Positions 25,719-35,084 of a stretch of DNA of 60,807 nucleotides are shown piece after piece. Source of the DNA: a virus. The notes under the pieces were generated by a model, which was given only the letters and a program-made list of their open reading frames with translations, had not been told where the DNA came from and searched no databases. The position numbers and the translations under genes were made by a program. Each line of letters opens with the position of its first letter. Positions within the stretch are counted from its first letter, which is position 1. Location of the stretch: positions 1 through 60,807 of IMG/VR virus record IMGVR_UViG_3300045944_000168, one strand, 5' to 3'.

Positions 25719-26638
25719 AAAAACTCGCGTTAAGTTGTGCGTTTGTGCTGGGCACGTTCTCCATCGTGTGGGGGGTGAACGAATATTATTCACACGGGAG
25801 TTTTCCGTCGCCGTCGTCGCCGGCTACATCGGCATCGATGCGGGCTGAGTTTGATTTAATTTCGTCGGGGTTTGATAAGCTTCCGGTCCTGACTGGGAAT
25901 GGTGGCAAGCTCATCCAGATCAATGGTGGTGGCACGGCGTTGTCGGTCATGCCTGGTGGGTCATTATCTTTAGGTGGCAATCTTGTCTTTAGCGGGGCCT
26001 ATAACACGACGTTTGTTCAGCAACAGACGACGACGCTGACGCTTCCTAGCACCAATGGTACGTTGGTAACGGCGCAGGGCGTTGAGACCCTCTCGAATAA
26101 AGCGCTGAACCTTTCTAATTCCACATTGACCGGTACTACAGCGCAATTCAACAACAGTTTATCGGACGGTGATTTTGCCACTTTAGGAGGCATTGAAACC
26201 CTCACGAGTAAACTGATTCAGTTTCCCGCGTTACAGAATTCTTCGTCCAACGCGAATACGTTGGACGATTACGAAGAGGGAAGTTGGACGCCCAGTGTGG
26301 GCGGCACAGCGACGTATACCACGCAGAACGGGCATTACGTCAAGGTTGGGCGCCTGGTGTGTTTGAACGGACTGCTGACGATCAATACGATTGGCACGGG
26401 AAACCCCAATACGATTTCAGGGATACCGTTTAGTCCGACCTATGACGTAGCCATTCCGATTTCGCGGACAGCGAACCTGTCAACGTCCGTGACTTCGATT
26501 TCGGGGGTCATTTTTGGTGGGTTTTTGTCGGTGGCGCTCTATTCGCGCACAGCAGCCTCAACGTCTGATGCGCAAAACAGCGTGTTAGGGAACGGCTCCT
26601 CATTTAGCTTGTCCGGCTGTTATTCCACAGCGACCTAG
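25715..26638 (+). CDS. fibre-like protein with signal peptide
   Basis: A 307-aa protein starting inside the previous stop. It opens with KK and a hydrophobic segment (LALSCAFVLGTFSIVWG), like a Sec signal or membrane anchor, unusual for a virion protein. The middle has tail-fibre-like repeats (TLTLPSTNGTLVT, ETLSNKALNLSNSTLTG), and LDDYEEGSWTPSVGG matches a motif common in phage fibres and spikes. It is probably a receptor-binding or surface-exposed protein and the first of seven similar genes with signal sequences. Confidence 0.6.
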   Translation: MKKLALSCAFVLGTFSIVWGVNEYYSHGSFPSPSSPATSASMRAEFDLISSGFDKLPVLTGNGGKLIQINGGGTALSVMPGGSLSLGGNLVFSGAYNTTFVQQQTTTLTLPSTNGTLVTAQGVETLSNKALNLSNSTLTGTTAQFNNSLSDGDFATLGGIETLTSKLIQFPALQNSSSNANTLDDYEEGSWTPSVGGTATYTTQNGHYVKVGRLVCLNGLLTINTIGTGNPNTISGIPFSPTYDVAIPISRTANLSTSVTSISGVIFGGFLSVALYSRTAASTSDAQNSVLGNGSSFSLSGCYSTAT

Positions 26639-26650
26639 AAAGGATCTGGT

Positions 26651-27043
26651 ATGGCGGCGATTCAACCAACAATTACGCACAAAGTCGGCGATGAAGACGG
26701 CTCGTTGATGTTTGCGGTATGGGTGCTGTCAACGACCGATAATATCGGGATCGGGGTACCCATGGCGGAATGGATTGACCGCACCTGGCACGTCAAGATT
26801 GATGGGGGGGGATCGATTGGCGGCGGGACCGTCGCGGTTGAGACGGCGCCGTCCGATACCAATGCGGACTACGCGGCGTGCAAGAATGCGGCTGGTGGGG
26901 CAGCGATTTCGCTCACGGGTGCGACGTGCGCCACCAGTATTGAAAATGTGGGGTTTATGCGACCGAAACTGAACGGGTCAACGGGGGCGTCTGGGGTGCG
27001 TGTCACTCTTCTGGCGCGTCGTCCGAATACCATGAGGCAATAA
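26651..27043 (+). CDS. hypothetical virion protein, 130 aa
   Basis: AAAGGA before the ATG. The protein looks beta-rich, with WVLSTTDNIGIGVPMAEWIDRTWHV and a Gly-rich loop. It lacks a signal peptide and lies between fibre-like genes. Not recognised. Confidence 0.45.
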   Translation: MAAIQPTITHKVGDEDGSLMFAVWVLSTTDNIGIGVPMAEWIDRTWHVKIDGGGSIGGGTVAVETAPSDTNADYAACKNAAGGAAISLTGATCATSIENVGFMRPKLNGSTGASGVRVTLLARRPNTMRQ

Positions 27044-27044
27044 G

Positions 27045-27584
27045 ATGGGAAAAACTACGGCATCAGTGGATACGCTCGATCGGCTCGCGGTGCAGCTGTC
27101 CGGGATTCAGGAAGCGGCCAAGCAGCTACGGGAAATCGGTTCGTATGACGGCGCGATCGAAGAATTGAAGAAGCAGAAGGAAACATTGCTCAAGGAGATC
27201 GAGGTTGAGCGGACGACGCTGAGCGAACTGCAGAAAACAATTCAGGCGTCGATTGCCAACGCACAACATGAGGTCGATGAGATCCGCAATACAGCCGCAA
27301 GCATCATCGACGATGCAAAAAGGCAAGCCACGAAAATCGTGCAGGATGCAGAAGCGAAGGCCGTGCAGCGTGCGGCAACAGAACGCACCAAACGGGAAGG
27401 AGATTTGTCCGGCATCCAAAAGCAGATCGATGAAGAAACGATCAAACTGAATGGGATGAAGGCGAAAACCGCACAGGCGCTTGCAAAGATTGATGCGATA
27501 GAAAAACGGGCTCAGGACGCGCAACAGGCACTTGAATCAATTCAAAATGCGGTGAAGGCGCAGGCGAAAGCGCTCGCGGAATGA
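27045..27584 (+). CDS. long coiled-coil protein, 179 aa
   Basis: Nearly all predicted helix and coiled coil from residue 25 on (IEELKKQKETLLKEIEVER, AQHEVDEIRNTAASIIDDAK), similar in style to F-type ATPase b subunits or to tail-chaperone and internal proteins. It starts one base after the previous stop. Could act as an assembly or ejection component; no direct match. Confidence 0.5.
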   Translation: MGKTTASVDTLDRLAVQLSGIQEAAKQLREIGSYDGAIEELKKQKETLLKEIEVERTTLSELQKTIQASIANAQHEVDEIRNTAASIIDDAKRQATKIVQDAEAKAVQRAATERTKREGDLSGIQKQIDEETIKLNGMKAKTAQALAKIDAIEKRAQDAQQALESIQNAVKAQAKALAE

Positions 27585-27593
27585 GTCCACGCC

Positions 27594-27722
27594 ATGCTGA
27601 CGCCAGCGGTAATGATCGCGCTGAAGTTGCTGCAGGGAGCCAGTAACGTTGGAGAGGGGGGCGGAGGGAGCGGAGCGTTGACGTTGTGGCGCCCCACGTG
27701 GATTCCGAGGAGACGTGGATAA
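27594..27722 (+). CDS. 42-aa microprotein ORF
   Basis: ATG 27594 to TAA 27722; helical N-terminus (VMIALKLLQGA), Gly linker (GEGGGGSG) and a basic end. It fills the space between two structural genes and directly abuts GTG 27723. Its GAGGAG near the end serves the next gene. Modest support. Confidence 0.35.
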   Translation: MLTPAVMIALKLLQGASNVGEGGGGSGALTLWRPTWIPRRRG

Positions 27723-28181
27723 GTGTCGGACAATTTTCAGACCGATGCATCGGCGGGTGACGGAAAGACCTTTGCGAGTGATGAAGTTGTTGGGGGGCCG
27801 ACTGGAGGGACGTGTGATTATCCACTCTCAAAACTTGCGTTTGGTCCGCTGGATGCCGCCACGATTGTTGACGATGCGGCCGGGGCTCGATTCCCTGTTA
27901 AGGTTAGCGATGGGCTTGGTGCTGCGGCGGTTTTATCTGGACAGATTTCTCTCTCAGGAGCGGAGTCTGCGCTCTCGGCGGCTGTGGCGAGACGATTCAA
28001 GCTGAAAGCCCATGTGGACAATACTGATGTGGTGTATGTAGGGACGACCGGTGTTACCACGAGTAGTGGCTATCCGCTCTGGCCAGGAGATCCGATGGAT
28101 GTTGAGGTCTCAAATTTGAACGTCGTGCATGCCATTGTGGGATCCGGGACACAGAAGCTGAGTTATTTAGGGTTTGTGTGA
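27723..28181 (+). CDS. hypothetical virion protein, 152 aa
   Basis: GTG start with GAGGAG about 12 bases upstream. Small beta-rich protein (VSDGLGAAAVLSGQISLSGAE, VVYVGTTGVTTSSG) likely a tail or fibre-attachment component. Stop overlaps the next gene's start (TGATG). Confidence 0.5.
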   Translation: MSDNFQTDASAGDGKTFASDEVVGGPTGGTCDYPLSKLAFGPLDAATIVDDAAGARFPVKVSDGLGAAAVLSGQISLSGAESALSAAVARRFKLKAHVDNTDVVYVGTTGVTTSSGYPLWPGDPMDVEVSNLNVVHAIVGSGTQKLSYLGFV

Positions 28182-30550
28182 TGATCATTCTACTTTTCAT
28201 CCTGCTGCTTGCTCCTTCCATCGTCTTTGGACAGACCACGAACTCACGAATACAGGCCGGAGATGGAACGCCGATTACCGATACGACCAATGGTCGATTG
28301 GATGTTACGGTGCAAAATCCGGTCAATGCGGCGCAGAGCGGCACTTGGAATGTGACTAACGTCTCAGGCACGGTATCGTTGCCGACTGGCGCAGCCACAG
28401 AAACGACGTTGGGGACACGGCTGGCCGATGCGACCTTCACGGGGAGATTTCCGGCAGCCTTTGCTTCTGCCGACAACATTGCCGCTCAAACTGCAACGTT
28501 CATTCACGGGGGCTTGTTCGCCTGGGACAGTGGTGGTGGCAATTGGGATCGACTGTTGCTGACCTCGGGGGCGCTGCACGTGAATGTGCAGAATGCGAGC
28601 CTCGCTGTGACGCAATCGGGAGCATGGAGCCTTACGGCGAATGCCGGCTCCAATCTGAATACCTCAGCCTTAGCGCTCGAATCCGGCGGCAATCTGGCAG
28701 GGCTGAACGGAAAATTCCCTGCGGCGGCAGCGTTGGCCAACGATACGGCCAATCCTACCCTTTCGGCCATTGCGTCCTACAACATGTGTTTTGATGGGGC
28801 TACGTGGGACCGGTGCGCGAACATGGCCACGGACACCGATGATAATTCACTTGCGAGTGGACAGGTTACCGGGATCGACATCAGTTTGAACTACGGGTTT
28901 GATGGTACCAATTGGGTGCGGCAACGCGCGTTCTCGTCTGCAGACAATATTGCGGCACAAGTCGGGCAGTTTATGCACGGTGGATTGATGGCCTGGGATT
29001 CAGGCGGTAGCAATTGGGATCGGGTCTTGATTGCCAGCGGACGGCTGCAAGTGGATGGGTCTGGGGTGACGCAACCGATTTCTGGGACGGTGACGGTTGG
29101 TACATTCCCTGATAATGAACCGTTCAACCTTAGCCAGATTGGCGGCAATGCTGTCAGTGCTGGAGTCGGTGTATCTGGAACCGGCACGCTGCGAGTGGCG
29201 GCCATTCTTCATGATGGGACGGATACGGCGTCCGTGACGGCGGCTGGTCGGCTGGAAGTTGAGTGCGGCAATTGTTCAGGATCTGGCGCCACTCATGTAG
29301 ATGATGCTGCTTTTACCGCTACTTCTGACGATGTAGCCCCACTCGGTGCACTCTATGATACGACACCTCCGGCCATTACGGATGGGCGTGTGGGTGTTGC
29401 ACGGATGAATTCCAATCGCGCTTTGATGGTGGACGGCTCCGGCGTCACGCAACCCGTCTCTGGAACGGTGACCGTAACGGACGGCGCCGGCGCGTTGAAT
29501 GTGATTGTCGATTCAGGGTCTCTCACAGCCAACGCGGGAACGAATCTGAATACCTCGGCGCTAGCCCTGGAATCTGGCGGCAATCTGGCGACGGTGGCGG
29601 GGGTGGTGGATGCGACCGGGACGGCCGTGCCAGCCAACACGCTGTTTGTCGGGGGGACGGACGGGACCAATACTCGGGCGCTCAAGACTGATTCGAGCGG
29701 CGAGCTGCAAGTCGACGTGCTCACACTGCCCAGCGTGACGATTGGGACCTTTCCCGACAACGAACCGTTCAATGTGGCGCAAATCAATGGCTCGACGGTG
29801 CAAGTCGCGAGCAACAGCCTCAATACTACTGGCGCGGGCTTGCAAGCGCAGGCGATGGTGGGCCAGTGCGACGACACTTCGCCTACCTCCTTGACCGAGA
29901 ACCAATTCGGGCATGCGCGAATCAACTGCACGACGCACCATCAGCTTGTCGAAGTCGGCGCGGCGCTTCCGACAGGCGCCAATACCATCGGGAATGTGAA
30001 CCCAGGGACGGCAACGAACTGGGGGATCTACGCCGAAGATAACGGCGAAACAGCCGGCGGAAATCTGATGATGGCGGGCACGGTCCGCCGGGATACGGCG
30101 GCGTCCTCAGCGGGATCAACAGGCGACAACGCGACTCTGAACACGGATGCGACCGGCCTCTTGTGGACGCGCTTGATTGATCCCTGTACCTCTGCCGCAA
30201 AAACCTACTTACCGATCAATATTTCCACGGCGGCGACGACTGAAATTACGCCCTCGCTGGCCGGGGGCAGCAATCATTATTACGTGTGTTCGTTGGTGCT
30301 CATTACGGCAGCGGCGAACAACGTGGCCTTGGTGGACGATGATAGCGACGGCTGCGGGTCGGTGACCTCCGGCTTAGCTGGCGGAACCACGGCGGCGTCA
30401 GGATTCAACATGGCGGCGAATGGCGGGCTCACGTTTGGGAATGGTCTCGGGGCGGTGTTCAAGACTGGGGGCACGAATCGGGTGCTCTGTTTGGTCACCA
30501 GTGCGTCGACGCAGCTCTCCGGGACGATGACCGTGGTAGCTGCGCCGTAG
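28181..30550 (+). CDS. large repetitive fibre-like protein with signal peptide
   Basis: A 789-aa protein. N-terminal IILLFILLLAPSIVFG is a clear hydrophobic signal with a likely cleavage after FG. The remainder is made of imperfect repeats: VTQPISGTVTV, NTSALALESGGNLA (twice), HGGLFAWDSGGGNWDR and HGGLMAWDSGGSNWDR, and GTFPDNEPFN (twice). Such repeats resemble beta-structured fibre shafts. It could be a long tail fibre or a secreted, surface-bound phage protein. Confidence 0.6.
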   Translation: MIILLFILLLAPSIVFGQTTNSRIQAGDGTPITDTTNGRLDVTVQNPVNAAQSGTWNVTNVSGTVSLPTGAATETTLGTRLADATFTGRFPAAFASADNIAAQTATFIHGGLFAWDSGGGNWDRLLLTSGALHVNVQNASLAVTQSGAWSLTANAGSNLNTSALALESGGNLAGLNGKFPAAAALANDTANPTLSAIASYNMCFDGATWDRCANMATDTDDNSLASGQVTGIDISLNYGFDGTNWVRQRAFSSADNIAAQVGQFMHGGLMAWDSGGSNWDRVLIASGRLQVDGSGVTQPISGTVTVGTFPDNEPFNLSQIGGNAVSAGVGVSGTGTLRVAAILHDGTDTASVTAAGRLEVECGNCSGSGATHVDDAAFTATSDDVAPLGALYDTTPPAITDGRVGVARMNSNRALMVDGSGVTQPVSGTVTVTDGAGALNVIVDSGSLTANAGTNLNTSALALESGGNLATVAGVVDATGTAVPANTLFVGGTDGTNTRALKTDSSGELQVDVLTLPSVTIGTFPDNEPFNVAQINGSTVQVASNSLNTTGAGLQAQAMVGQCDDTSPTSLTENQFGHARINCTTHHQLVEVGAALPTGANTIGNVNPGTATNWGIYAEDNGETAGGNLMMAGTVRRDTAASSAGSTGDNATLNTDATGLLWTRLIDPCTSAAKTYLPINISTAATTEITPSLAGGSNHYYVCSLVLITAAANNVALVDDDSDGCGSVTSGLAGGTTAASGFNMAANGGLTFGNGLGAVFKTGGTNRVLCLVTSASTQLSGTMTVVAAP

Positions 30551-30563
30551 GAGGGGGGGATGT

Positions 30564-30809
30564 ATGCCTAATATGGCTGTGCTGGTTGCTGCGTATGTGT
30601 TTCAGAATGGAGTGTTGCAGTGTCAATTGGCGACGGTCACGGCAGACGGACAAGTTGCTGATGTGTTTTTTGCGTATGATTTCGATATGAATACTTCTCA
30701 GTTCAATGCTGAAGTCGAGGCACAGGCCAAAGCGGCTCAGGTAGCTAAAAACGGCGTTGTGTTTGTACCTAGCGATAAAATTCAGATTGCGGCAGGGAGA
30801 GTGACGTGA
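30564..30809 (+). CDS. hypothetical protein, 81 aa
   Basis: GTAGGAGGGG before ATG 30564. Beta-strand-like N-terminus (MAVLVAAYVFQNGVLQCQLATV), then a helix rich in Ala/Gln. Stop overlaps the GTG of the next gene. Not recognised. Confidence 0.45.
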   Translation: MPNMAVLVAAYVFQNGVLQCQLATVTADGQVADVFFAYDFDMNTSQFNAEVEAQAKAAQVAKNGVVFVPSDKIQIAAGRVT

Positions 30810-31507
30810 AGATTCCGTTGCGAGCCTGGCATCTCTTGGTGGTGCAGCTGGTCTTAGTCGCTTCCCTGGTCTGGGCGGCGAATTCGCGGATTACCGAACT
30901 GACCGAATTGACCACCCCTGCCACTGGCGACATGCTGGAAATCGTCGATGTGTCCGATACGACGGACAACGCGGCTGGCTCCAGCCGCAAAATGCGCGTG
31001 GATCGGATCAGTGAGCAGATCTATGCCTTAGGGAGTGACTACACCAACTCGACGGCTACCGGGACGGAGATTACTGGTATTGGGCCGATGACGGCGCCAG
31101 CAGCCGGGACGTACAAGCTGGAATGTTGGCTGATTGCGCAGAACGCGACCGCCGCGAACGCCGGGGACTTTGGGGTGAACTATACCGGGACCGTCACGCA
31201 AATGTTTGCCACGTTGATTTTCCCAGATCAAGGCCAAACGGCGACGATTGGGACGGCAGACGGCACGGTCACCGGGAACGGCGGTGAGTTGATGGTGACA
31301 CACGGCTCAGTCCTGACCGAATCGACGACGACGCCGAACCTGAACATCATCGACTCCTTTGCGGGGGTGGAGGATGTCTGGATCAATATTCATGCGCTCC
31401 TCACGGTGTCGGATACGGGAGATTTTGAGATCTGGGCCGCGAGCGAATCGACCACAACCTTAACCGTGCAGTCCGGCAGTTATTGCGGTCTGCGGAGGAT
31501 TGCATGA
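30806..31507 (+). CDS. fibre-like protein with signal peptide, 233 aa
   Basis: GTG 30806 with GGGAGAG upstream. N-terminal basic-hydrophobic signal (LLVVQLVLVASLVWA) with a cut after WAA. The mature start SRITELTELTTPATGDMLEIVDVSDTT is a motif common at the N-terminus of phage tail-fibre modules. The C-terminal part is a beta-sandwich-like domain (GTYKLECWLIAQ, FEIWAASESTTTLTVQSGSYC). Confidence 0.6.
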   Translation: MKIPLRAWHLLVVQLVLVASLVWAANSRITELTELTTPATGDMLEIVDVSDTTDNAAGSSRKMRVDRISEQIYALGSDYTNSTATGTEITGIGPMTAPAAGTYKLECWLIAQNATAANAGDFGVNYTGTVTQMFATLIFPDQGQTATIGTADGTVTGNGGELMVTHGSVLTESTTTPNLNIIDSFAGVEDVWINIHALLTVSDTGDFEIWAASESTTTLTVQSGSYCGLRRIA

Positions 31508-32337
31508 TCGGGCTGATCCTCATTGCGCTATTGTTGTGGGCTGTGCCGAGTTGGGCGGCGCTCGGCATTGGCCAGAGTGAGCTGTGCCGTGCGTTGACCA
31601 CTACCTGCACCACGACGGGGGTGACCACGACCAACGGATCCTCGTTTGTGGTGTGTGTGTCCGGAAATGGCGTGCCGAATACTCCAAGCGACAGCAAAAG
31701 CAACACGTATACCGCGATTGCTACGGAATTATTTCTTGGCGCCAACAACCGCAATCGGTGTTACCACGCACTAAATGCCACTGGTGGATCATCGCATACC
31801 TTTACCGGCTCGATCGCCAGTGGCTCAGTGGTGAGTGTAATTGCTGTGGAAATCACTACAGCGACGACGACGGCGGCGGAAAGCTCAGCCAGGCAGACCG
31901 ATAACGCCACGGCGTTTCTTTCGCCTGGAACCACGACCACGCACGCAGACTCACTGCTGATCGGGTTTCAGACGTTGGAAGGGGGGAGCGCCACCTATAC
32001 GCCGACCCATGGCAATTCGTTTACCGGTCTGGATTCAGAAACCGACGGCGATCTGTATTATCCGGTGTATTCGAGTTATCGCGCGGTATCGAGCGGAACC
32101 TATAATACAAGCATTACAGTGACAGGCTCACCGACCAATACGGGGAATTGGGTGATGGCGTACTACGAAGTGCCTCCGGTGATCTCCGGCTGTCGTTTGC
32201 TCCAAAACGGGACTGATAAACGGTTGACGCAAAACGGGACTGATGGACGGATTTTGCAAGGGGGCGGGGATTGTGAACTCGGCGGCGGCGGACCGGCGGT
32301 GGTCCCTGTCCGCATGATGATAGGTGTGGGGTTATGA
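31504..32337 (+). CDS. fibre-like protein with signal peptide, 277 aa
   Basis: ATG 31504 overlaps the previous stop. N-terminal LILIALLLWAVPSWA signal. Thr/Ser-rich beta domain (carbohydrate-binding-like pattern). The C-terminus has a 27-base tandem repeat giving QNGTDKRLTQNGTDGRIL, a motif seen at the ends of phage and bacterial surface proteins. Likely exposed on the virion or cell surface. Confidence 0.55.
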   Translation: MIGLILIALLLWAVPSWAALGIGQSELCRALTTTCTTTGVTTTNGSSFVVCVSGNGVPNTPSDSKSNTYTAIATELFLGANNRNRCYHALNATGGSSHTFTGSIASGSVVSVIAVEITTATTTAAESSARQTDNATAFLSPGTTTTHADSLLIGFQTLEGGSATYTPTHGNSFTGLDSETDGDLYYPVYSSYRAVSSGTYNTSITVTGSPTNTGNWVMAYYEVPPVISGCRLLQNGTDKRLTQNGTDGRILQGGGDCELGGGGPAVVPVRMMIGVGL

Positions 32338-32338
32338 A

Positions 32339-32539
32339 ATGTCGTGGTGTCCGTGGTGCGAAACCAAGGACGATGAAGCAGACAATCGGATTTGCAAGAA
32401 CTGTCGAGAGACATTGCTGAACGAATTGAGAAAAGCGAGCCCCTGTGAGCCTGAGCGGAGTCCGTATGTGACCGTGGTGCGGTGTAATTACTGTGGGCAT
32501 CTGAAGCGGAGTGAGGAAGTGGAAGGACAGGAACGATGA
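32339..32539 (+). CDS. double zinc-ribbon microprotein, 66 aa
   Basis: ATG 32339 lies two bases after the previous stop. Three Cys pairs: CPWC, CKNC and CNYCG. No signal peptide, so cytoplasmic, unlike its neighbours. Could regulate the operon or act as an assembly factor. Its stop overlaps the next gene. Confidence 0.55.
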   Translation: MSWCPWCETKDDEADNRICKNCRETLLNELRKASPCEPERSPYVTVVRCNYCGHLKRSEEVEGQER

Positions 32540-33930
32540 TGTCTGTACGTAATATGGCCAGATGGAGTCTTGGGGTGGTGCTGTTCTGCCTACTGCATCA
32601 GTCAGTATTTGCAATGGAGCATTATACGGAAGTCTTGAAGGATGGCAAAGGGAACTCCATTAAAGGGGCATCGATCTATGTCTATAACGCCGGCACTACT
32701 ACGCCGTCCCAAATTTATTCAGATAACGGCATTACGCCAAAGGCCAACCCGTTTCTGACCTCCAGCACGATCGATCATCCAGGAGCGTTCGATTTCTACG
32801 CAGTCGGTGGCGTCTACGATATCGTGATTATGAAAGAAGGCTATTCGTTTGATCCGCTGTTGACGAGACGAATTGCGTTGTTTGATCAAACGTCCGGGTT
32901 GGCGATTCCGTATGGACCATCATTTCCTTCCTCTCCCGCTCTGCATTCGCTGTTCATCCTGACCAGCGATAGCGGCGCGAACTGCGAACAAAGCGGGGGA
33001 GTCGTCGTGACGCTTTGTCGATGGGATGGGCTGGCCTGGGCGGTGTTCGGCGGAGGCGGAGGCGGCGGAGGCGGAGGCGGCGGAACAACCGGTTGGCCAT
33101 CGGTCTTAACGGGTGCAGCGGCTACGAGCGAAACGGCAGGGCAGTCCGTCAACATTCGAGGAATCGGTGCGCAGTCAGCCAATGGCAACGATCGCTTCCA
33201 AGGATCTGACGGAATGTTCTACGACGTGTGTGTGGTCGGGAACGTTCGGAACAATTGTAATTATTCTCGGCAACTTAATGCGGGGTTTTATTGGGAGATC
33301 AAGGACGATGATGGCAACGCGATTTTCAGGGTAACGAACGACACGCAGGAACTCACCAACGTAAGGCTGAACGGAGCGAGTTCCGGCAATACAATTATTC
33401 TCACGGAGGAAGATCATTGGGACGTAGCCGCCTGTCAGGATACTACGGCGCAGGCCATCTTCAATCTTCCAACGACGAACGCACCGACCCCCGTTTGTGA
33501 GGGGAGCAACACACGGCTGGCGACGCTCGATTTCAACGATACAACGGATCAGAGTTTCTCTGCTCGATTGATTCTTCCAACAGGGTATCAGTCTACTCCT
33601 GGCATCGATGTCCATTTCCGATGGAAGGCGGCATCGACGTCCGGCACGGTCATGTGGTGCGCGAGATTTGCTCGTGTCGCGGTTGGCTCAACCTCAGATC
33701 CATCGCTTCCATCGGAAACCACGTCGAGTTGTGTGAGTGATACGGCCAACGGTTCGACGCTCACTGAAAATACTACGACCATCGCATCCGTTGCCTGTAC
33801 GTCATGTGCAGCCGGCGATGCCGTTAATGTGGTGGTGTCTCGTGATGCGAACGGCACTTCTGGAACCGACAGTATGACTGGGGACGCTAAGCTCATGAAC
33901 TGGGGGCGAACGTGGACGGTGGCTCACTAA
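32536..33930 (+). CDS. tail-spike-like protein with signal peptide and polyglycine linker
   Basis: A 464-aa protein. Signal region WSLGVVLFCLLHQSVFA is followed by YTEVLKDGKGNSIKGASIYVYNAGT and IYSDNGITPKANPF, the head-binding-type domain often found in phage spikes. Residues about 171-182 are twelve glycines encoded by GGN repeats (33047-33088). Next comes a Thr/Ala-rich hinge, then a beta domain. A secreted signal on a spike-type protein is unusual. Confidence 0.65.
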   Translation: MMSVRNMARWSLGVVLFCLLHQSVFAMEHYTEVLKDGKGNSIKGASIYVYNAGTTTPSQIYSDNGITPKANPFLTSSTIDHPGAFDFYAVGGVYDIVIMKEGYSFDPLLTRRIALFDQTSGLAIPYGPSFPSSPALHSLFILTSDSGANCEQSGGVVVTLCRWDGLAWAVFGGGGGGGGGGGGTTGWPSVLTGAAATSETAGQSVNIRGIGAQSANGNDRFQGSDGMFYDVCVVGNVRNNCNYSRQLNAGFYWEIKDDDGNAIFRVTNDTQELTNVRLNGASSGNTIILTEEDHWDVAACQDTTAQAIFNLPTTNAPTPVCEGSNTRLATLDFNDTTDQSFSARLILPTGYQSTPGIDVHFRWKAASTSGTVMWCARFARVAVGSTSDPSLPSETTSSCVSDTANGSTLTENTTTIASVACTSCAAGDAVNVVVSRDANGTSGTDSMTGDAKLMNWGRTWTVAH

Positions 33931-35084
33931 TGACACGGATCATTCTCCTGTTTCTCCTGCTCTTCTGTTGGTCCAGTGCGCCACAGGCGCAGCTGGCCAA
34001 AGTGGTGTATCTCGCGCCATATGACGGAGACGGGAGCGGAGAGAACCCGTTCCGCCCACGTGGGATGGACGAACAGACCGGATGTATCGATGTGCGCAAG
34101 AATCCAGAGCAAGCGGCCGGGGTCGCGATCTGTGGACGCCAGAGTCTTCCGGCGGGAACCGGCTATATCGAACTCTCAAATCGGTTGGACGGCATCTTGA
34201 GCCGTGCACAGCGACAGGCGATCGAAAGTCGTCTATTGGACGGCGACACGCTTACGGCCACGGACGTACCGGGCATTCTCGTGGAACTCTTGATTGATCG
34301 GCGGAGCGGCGCAAATAAGCTCCGCCAGAATCGTGACGGGAAATACCACATTTATCTCGGTCGAGAAGAGGCGGTCAAGCGCACGGCCTGGCTCTACGAT
34401 CAGTGGCACGTGAACGATAACGGTCTTGTGGCTGATACCACTAATGCCGTTTTCGCGCTACTGCAACCATCGCTCGCGTGGGCGGCCTCCTATACCGAAG
34501 ATTGGGACTGTGCCGACAACGCGGCGCTCACCTGCGACCTCACATGGACGGAAGTCACCGGGACAGGGTGGGAGATTTTCTCCAACGTGGCTCGCACCCT
34601 GACGACGGCGACGGGACGGGCACGCGCAGAGAGTGCGTTAGACACGGACGATCATAAAGTCTCTGCCACCATGACGACCTTTGCCATTACTGGCGGGACG
34701 TTTGGGCGCTGCGGTGTGATGGGGCGGAAAGACGGTACGTCGGCGAATAATTCATACGTGTTCGTGGCGAACAATTTCTCTACGACTAGCGGCTTCGAGC
34801 TTGGCGTGTTTACGGGCGGCGCGATTTCGGTGATTGGCACCAGTACGCAAGATCAGGTCGATGGCGATGTCCTTACGCTCATCGTGGATGGATCGAGCAT
34901 CAGTGGGGATGTCGATACGTCGGTCATCGTCGGGCCGGTGACGGATATGGCTGTTTCTGGAAATCTGTATGGCGGTATTTATAGCAACGGCAATAACACG
35001 AACTTGGATTGCCGATTGAATAATTTTGCAACTGAAGATCTCCCTCCTCCTCCATGGAGTGGAGTGTTAAGGAGACGTGCATGA
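33930..35084 (+). CDS. secreted fibre-like protein, 384 aa
   Basis: Start overlaps the previous stop at one base (TAATG). N-terminal IILLFLLLFCWSSAPQAQ is a strong signal peptide. The N-terminal domain has KVVYLAPYDGDGSGENPFRPRG and is rich in charged residues. The C-terminal half resembles a concanavalin/laminin-G-type beta sandwich (FGRCGVMGRKDGT..NSYVFVANN). Possibly binds a glycan. Confidence 0.55.
   Translation: MTRIILLFLLLFCWSSAPQAQLAKVVYLAPYDGDGSGENPFRPRGMDEQTGCIDVRKNPEQAAGVAICGRQSLPAGTGYIELSNRLDGILSRAQRQAIESRLLDGDTLTATDVPGILVELLIDRRSGANKLRQNRDGKYHIYLGREEAVKRTAWLYDQWHVNDNGLVADTTNAVFALLQPSLAWAASYTEDWDCADNAALTCDLTWTEVTGTGWEIFSNVARTLTTATGRARAESALDTDDHKVSATMTTFAITGGTFGRCGVMGRKDGTSANNSYVFVANNFSTTSGFELGVFTGGAISVIGTSTQDQVDGDVLTLIVDGSSISGDVDTSVIVGPVTDMAVSGNLYGGIYSNGNNTNLDCRLNNFATEDLPPPPWSGVLRRRA

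Noticed and set aside
33015-33209. Arginine-rich 64-aa forward frame
   Set aside because: Out-of-frame reading of the GGN glycine repeat in the spike-like gene.
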